In this document: positions 62,330 to 64,000 of the stretch, one piece after another | How the letters are laid out: the number at the start of each line of letters is the position of its first letter | Position numbering within the stretch: position 1 is the first letter of the stretch | Source: Pirellulimonas nuda | GTDB taxonomy: Bacteria; Planctomycetota; Planctomycetia; Pirellulales; Lacipirellulaceae | Assembly: GCF_007750855.1 (NCBI RefSeq) | Contig: NZ_CP036291.1 | Span: forward strand, 3,658,001 to 3,722,000 | Reading direction: 5' to 3' | DNA length: 64,000 bases | Made by a program: the position numbers and the translations under genes | Notes under the pieces: generated by a model | Database searches by the model: none | What the model was told of the DNA's origin: nothing | Seen by the model: only the letters and a program-made list of their open reading frames with translations

Positions 62330-63748
62330 CTACTGCCCGTCAACAACGACCTCGGGAGCGGCGGCCGCCTCGGGCATGTGGTACGGGAGGCGCCAAGTTT
62401 GGTCCCCTGCTCGGTTGGTGAAGTACAGCCGTGACTCGGACATCGAATCCGGGTTGCCGTCGGCCCAAAAGCCGTAGAAATCTGGGTGCGCGTTCCTCGG
62501 TCGCCGCACGTATCCATGGTTCATGCGGCTGTCTTTGGTAACGCTCAACGCTTTCGTCCACGATTGCCCCTTGTCGCGGCTCGTCCAAACGGCGATCTCT
62601 CCACCCGTCCCGTGCTGCTGTGGTCCTTCTTCCGTTGGCGCGATAACACGCCAGGTTCCATCGGGCTCAAGATAGAGCGAGCCCATGTCATAGTTGTGGG
62701 ACGAAGTCGTGATGTCCCGAAAGGTCCACTCCAAGCCCGTCCAATGAGCGATCGACCACATGCGAGGCGCACCAACCGGGCCCGGCCGGTGATCGCTGCT
62801 TGTAAGATAGAGGATCACCGGATTGCCGCTGGCGTCGAAGCCGATGTCCTTCAAGTAGACCAGCCGCTTTTCGGAACGATAGTCGCGCACTAAGGCTGAG
62901 CATTGCGGGTCGGTCAACGGCGGTTCTACGTGCTCCCCCCCGGCGGTTCGCCAGGTGTCGCCCTGATCTTCGGTTTGCAAGAAATACAGGTTTGTGCGTT
63001 TGTCAGGGTCGCCGCCGGGGTGCATGTTGAACGCCGTGATCACGCGTCCGCTTTGCTCGTTGCTGACCTGGTAGTGCCCTCCCATGCCCGCAAGCTTTCG
63101 GTCTTGGCTCCAGTTCCCGCCCTTCGAGTCGCTTACGCTCCAGTAGAGTTCGCGTACGCCGGTGTACTTCGTGAAGAGAAAGACGAAGCCGCCGCCGTCG
63201 ATCCACCAAGGCTGAGGGTAGGTGAACTCGCGCTCGGACAGGTGCTCAAATGACTCGATATCGTAGGGCCTACGCGAGCGGTAGAGGTGGCCGGGTCTCC
63301 CGCGGGCGCGCCCGCTTACGAAGACCCAGAGACGGCCCGTCTCGTCGATCTGCATGCATGGGTTGTCGTGCGGATCGTTAACCCCGCCCTTGTCGTGAAC
63401 CACGACGGGCCTCGGCACGGTTCTTGACCGATGATCGTAGTAAGAGGCCATCGCGAGGAGATGGCGTTGGCTCGGCTCGGTCGTTCCGCCGTAGACAAAG
63501 AACGTTTTTTGAACCGCCGGGGCATAGACAGCGAGCGGACGGTGCTTCGCGGTGTAGGCGCCCAGCCCCCCGGAATACTTCGATCCGAACTCGGACCGTT
63601 GCCCCAGATCGAACCAGATCCCCTTGTACCCATCCATGGTGCGTACGACGGCTTGTTTACCGGATTCGACCTCCGCGCCGATTACGCTTGGTGTGAGCAA
63701 GAAGGCCGCGTGGAAGGCGGACGCAAGTACTCGGAGCGGGATGGGCAT
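62330..63748 (-). CDS. Secreted BNR-repeat sialidase-like protein
   Basis: A 472-residue exported protein with a signal peptide ending near SVIGAE. The mature part is a beta-propeller of the BNR_4/sialidase-like type: VHDKGGVNDPHDNPCMQIDE, LWVFVSGRARGRPGHLYRSR, YWSVSDSKGGNWSQDRKLAG, YFLQTEDQGDTWRTAGGEHV and AVWTSRDKGQSWTKALSVTK are blades with Asp-box-like SxDxGxxW segments. The catalytic Arg triad of true sialidases could not be assigned. In planctomycetes such proteins often accompany glycan-degradation loci; the substrate is unknown. Confidence 0.83.
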   Translation of the reverse strand: MPIPLRVLASAFHAAFLLTPSVIGAEVESGKQAVVRTMDGYKGIWFDLGQRSEFGSKYSGGLGAYTAKHRPLAVYAPAVQKTFFVYGGTTEPSQRHLLAMASYYDHRSRTVPRPVVVHDKGGVNDPHDNPCMQIDETGRLWVFVSGRARGRPGHLYRSRRPYDIESFEHLSEREFTYPQPWWIDGGGFVFLFTKYTGVRELYWSVSDSKGGNWSQDRKLAGMGGHYQVSNEQSGRVITAFNMHPGGDPDKRTNLYFLQTEDQGDTWRTAGGEHVEPPLTDPQCSALVRDYRSEKRLVYLKDIGFDASGNPVILYLTSSDHRPGPVGAPRMWSIAHWTGLEWTFRDITTSSHNYDMGSLYLEPDGTWRVIAPTEEGPQQHGTGGEIAVWTSRDKGQSWTKALSVTKDSRMNHGYVRRPRNAHPDFYGFWADGNPDSMSESRLYFTNRAGDQTWRLPYHMPEAAAAPEVVVDGQ

Positions 63749-64000
63749 GTTATCTTCTCAACTGCAAGTTCGCCTGCTTGACGCCAACGCCGCCGGGTAG
63801 AGGCCGCACGCAGCCCACCGGCAAACCCTTGATCCTAGCACGCCCGCACTCCGAACGGGCCTCGCCAACGACCGGAGACGTGGCTCGCCTCGGCCGGCTA
63901 AAGCATCAAGACCCGCTCTACTTCAGAGACCGTCGCATCGTGGCGGACGCCGCAACTCTCGGTTTGTACCCGCTACCTTACTCGAATCTGCTCCGGCCAG
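63749..64000. other. No gene seen; upstream region of the BNR protein gene
   Basis: The last 252 bases show no supported coding sequence or clear promoter. Confidence 0.4.

Overview
This GC-rich window looks chromosomal and comes from a planctomycete, most likely of the Pirellulales/Lacipirellulaceae type (inferred). The markers are secreted proteins with N-terminal LEERRLLA-type motifs, dockerin repeats, VPEP (PEP-CTERM) sorting signals, two DUF1559 pseudopilin-like proteins, DUF1080 and Gfo/Idh proteins, and several decayed transposons. No rRNA, tRNA, CRISPR array or phage genes were recognised.

Layout. 1-3.7 kb is an IS graveyard: an IS66 element running off the left edge has cut an IS110 gene, and an IS3 orfA remnant abuts an IS630 remnant. 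3.7-18.3 kb (minus strand) holds large secreted proteins (CBM6/dockerin, malectin/beta-propeller/dockerin, LamG and other PEP-CTERM proteins) and a DUF1559 protein. 18.5-27.6 kb is a second graveyard: ISL3, IS5-like and IS630 remnants, with one intact IS630 nested in a decayed IS630. It surrounds three intact genes: DUF1080, a PhoD-like phosphatase and a Gfo/Idh oxidoreductase.

28.2-49.4 kb is a phosphonate/phosphate-ester region. Divergent arms flank an XylR-like regulator: phosphonoacetaldehyde hydrolase, a FAD amine oxidase and a PhnZ-like oxygenase on one side; PEP-CTERM proteins, a DUF1559 protein, two phosphatase-like proteins and a PbfA-like PLP enzyme on the other. A phosphonoacetaldehyde reductase and an MFS transporter follow. 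Phosphonoacetaldehyde is the shared intermediate. Two ORFs here are unusual: each carries PEP-CTERM signals in its interior, followed by a new signal-peptide-like segment, so they read like polyproteins of exported proteins.

50.6-53.1 kb is a compact minus-strand operon with a ubiquitin-like logic: an E2-like protein with a 22-cysteine tail, a JAMM protease, an E1/ThiF adenylyltransferase and a small two-helix membrane protein, with no recognisable ubiquitin-like gene. The order E2-JAMM-E1 matches bilB-bilC-bilD of the BilABCD antiphage system. 53.7-55.5 kb is a TPR protein. 55.8-59.6 kb is a copper-resistance operon (TolC-type outer membrane protein, multicopper oxidase, four-helix Cys-rich copper protein, CsoR) with a near-ideal CsoR operator upstream. 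The window ends with a DUF3592 membrane protein and a secreted BNR/sialidase-like protein. Two gapless 206-bp repeat copies lie at 53.1 and 59.9 kb.
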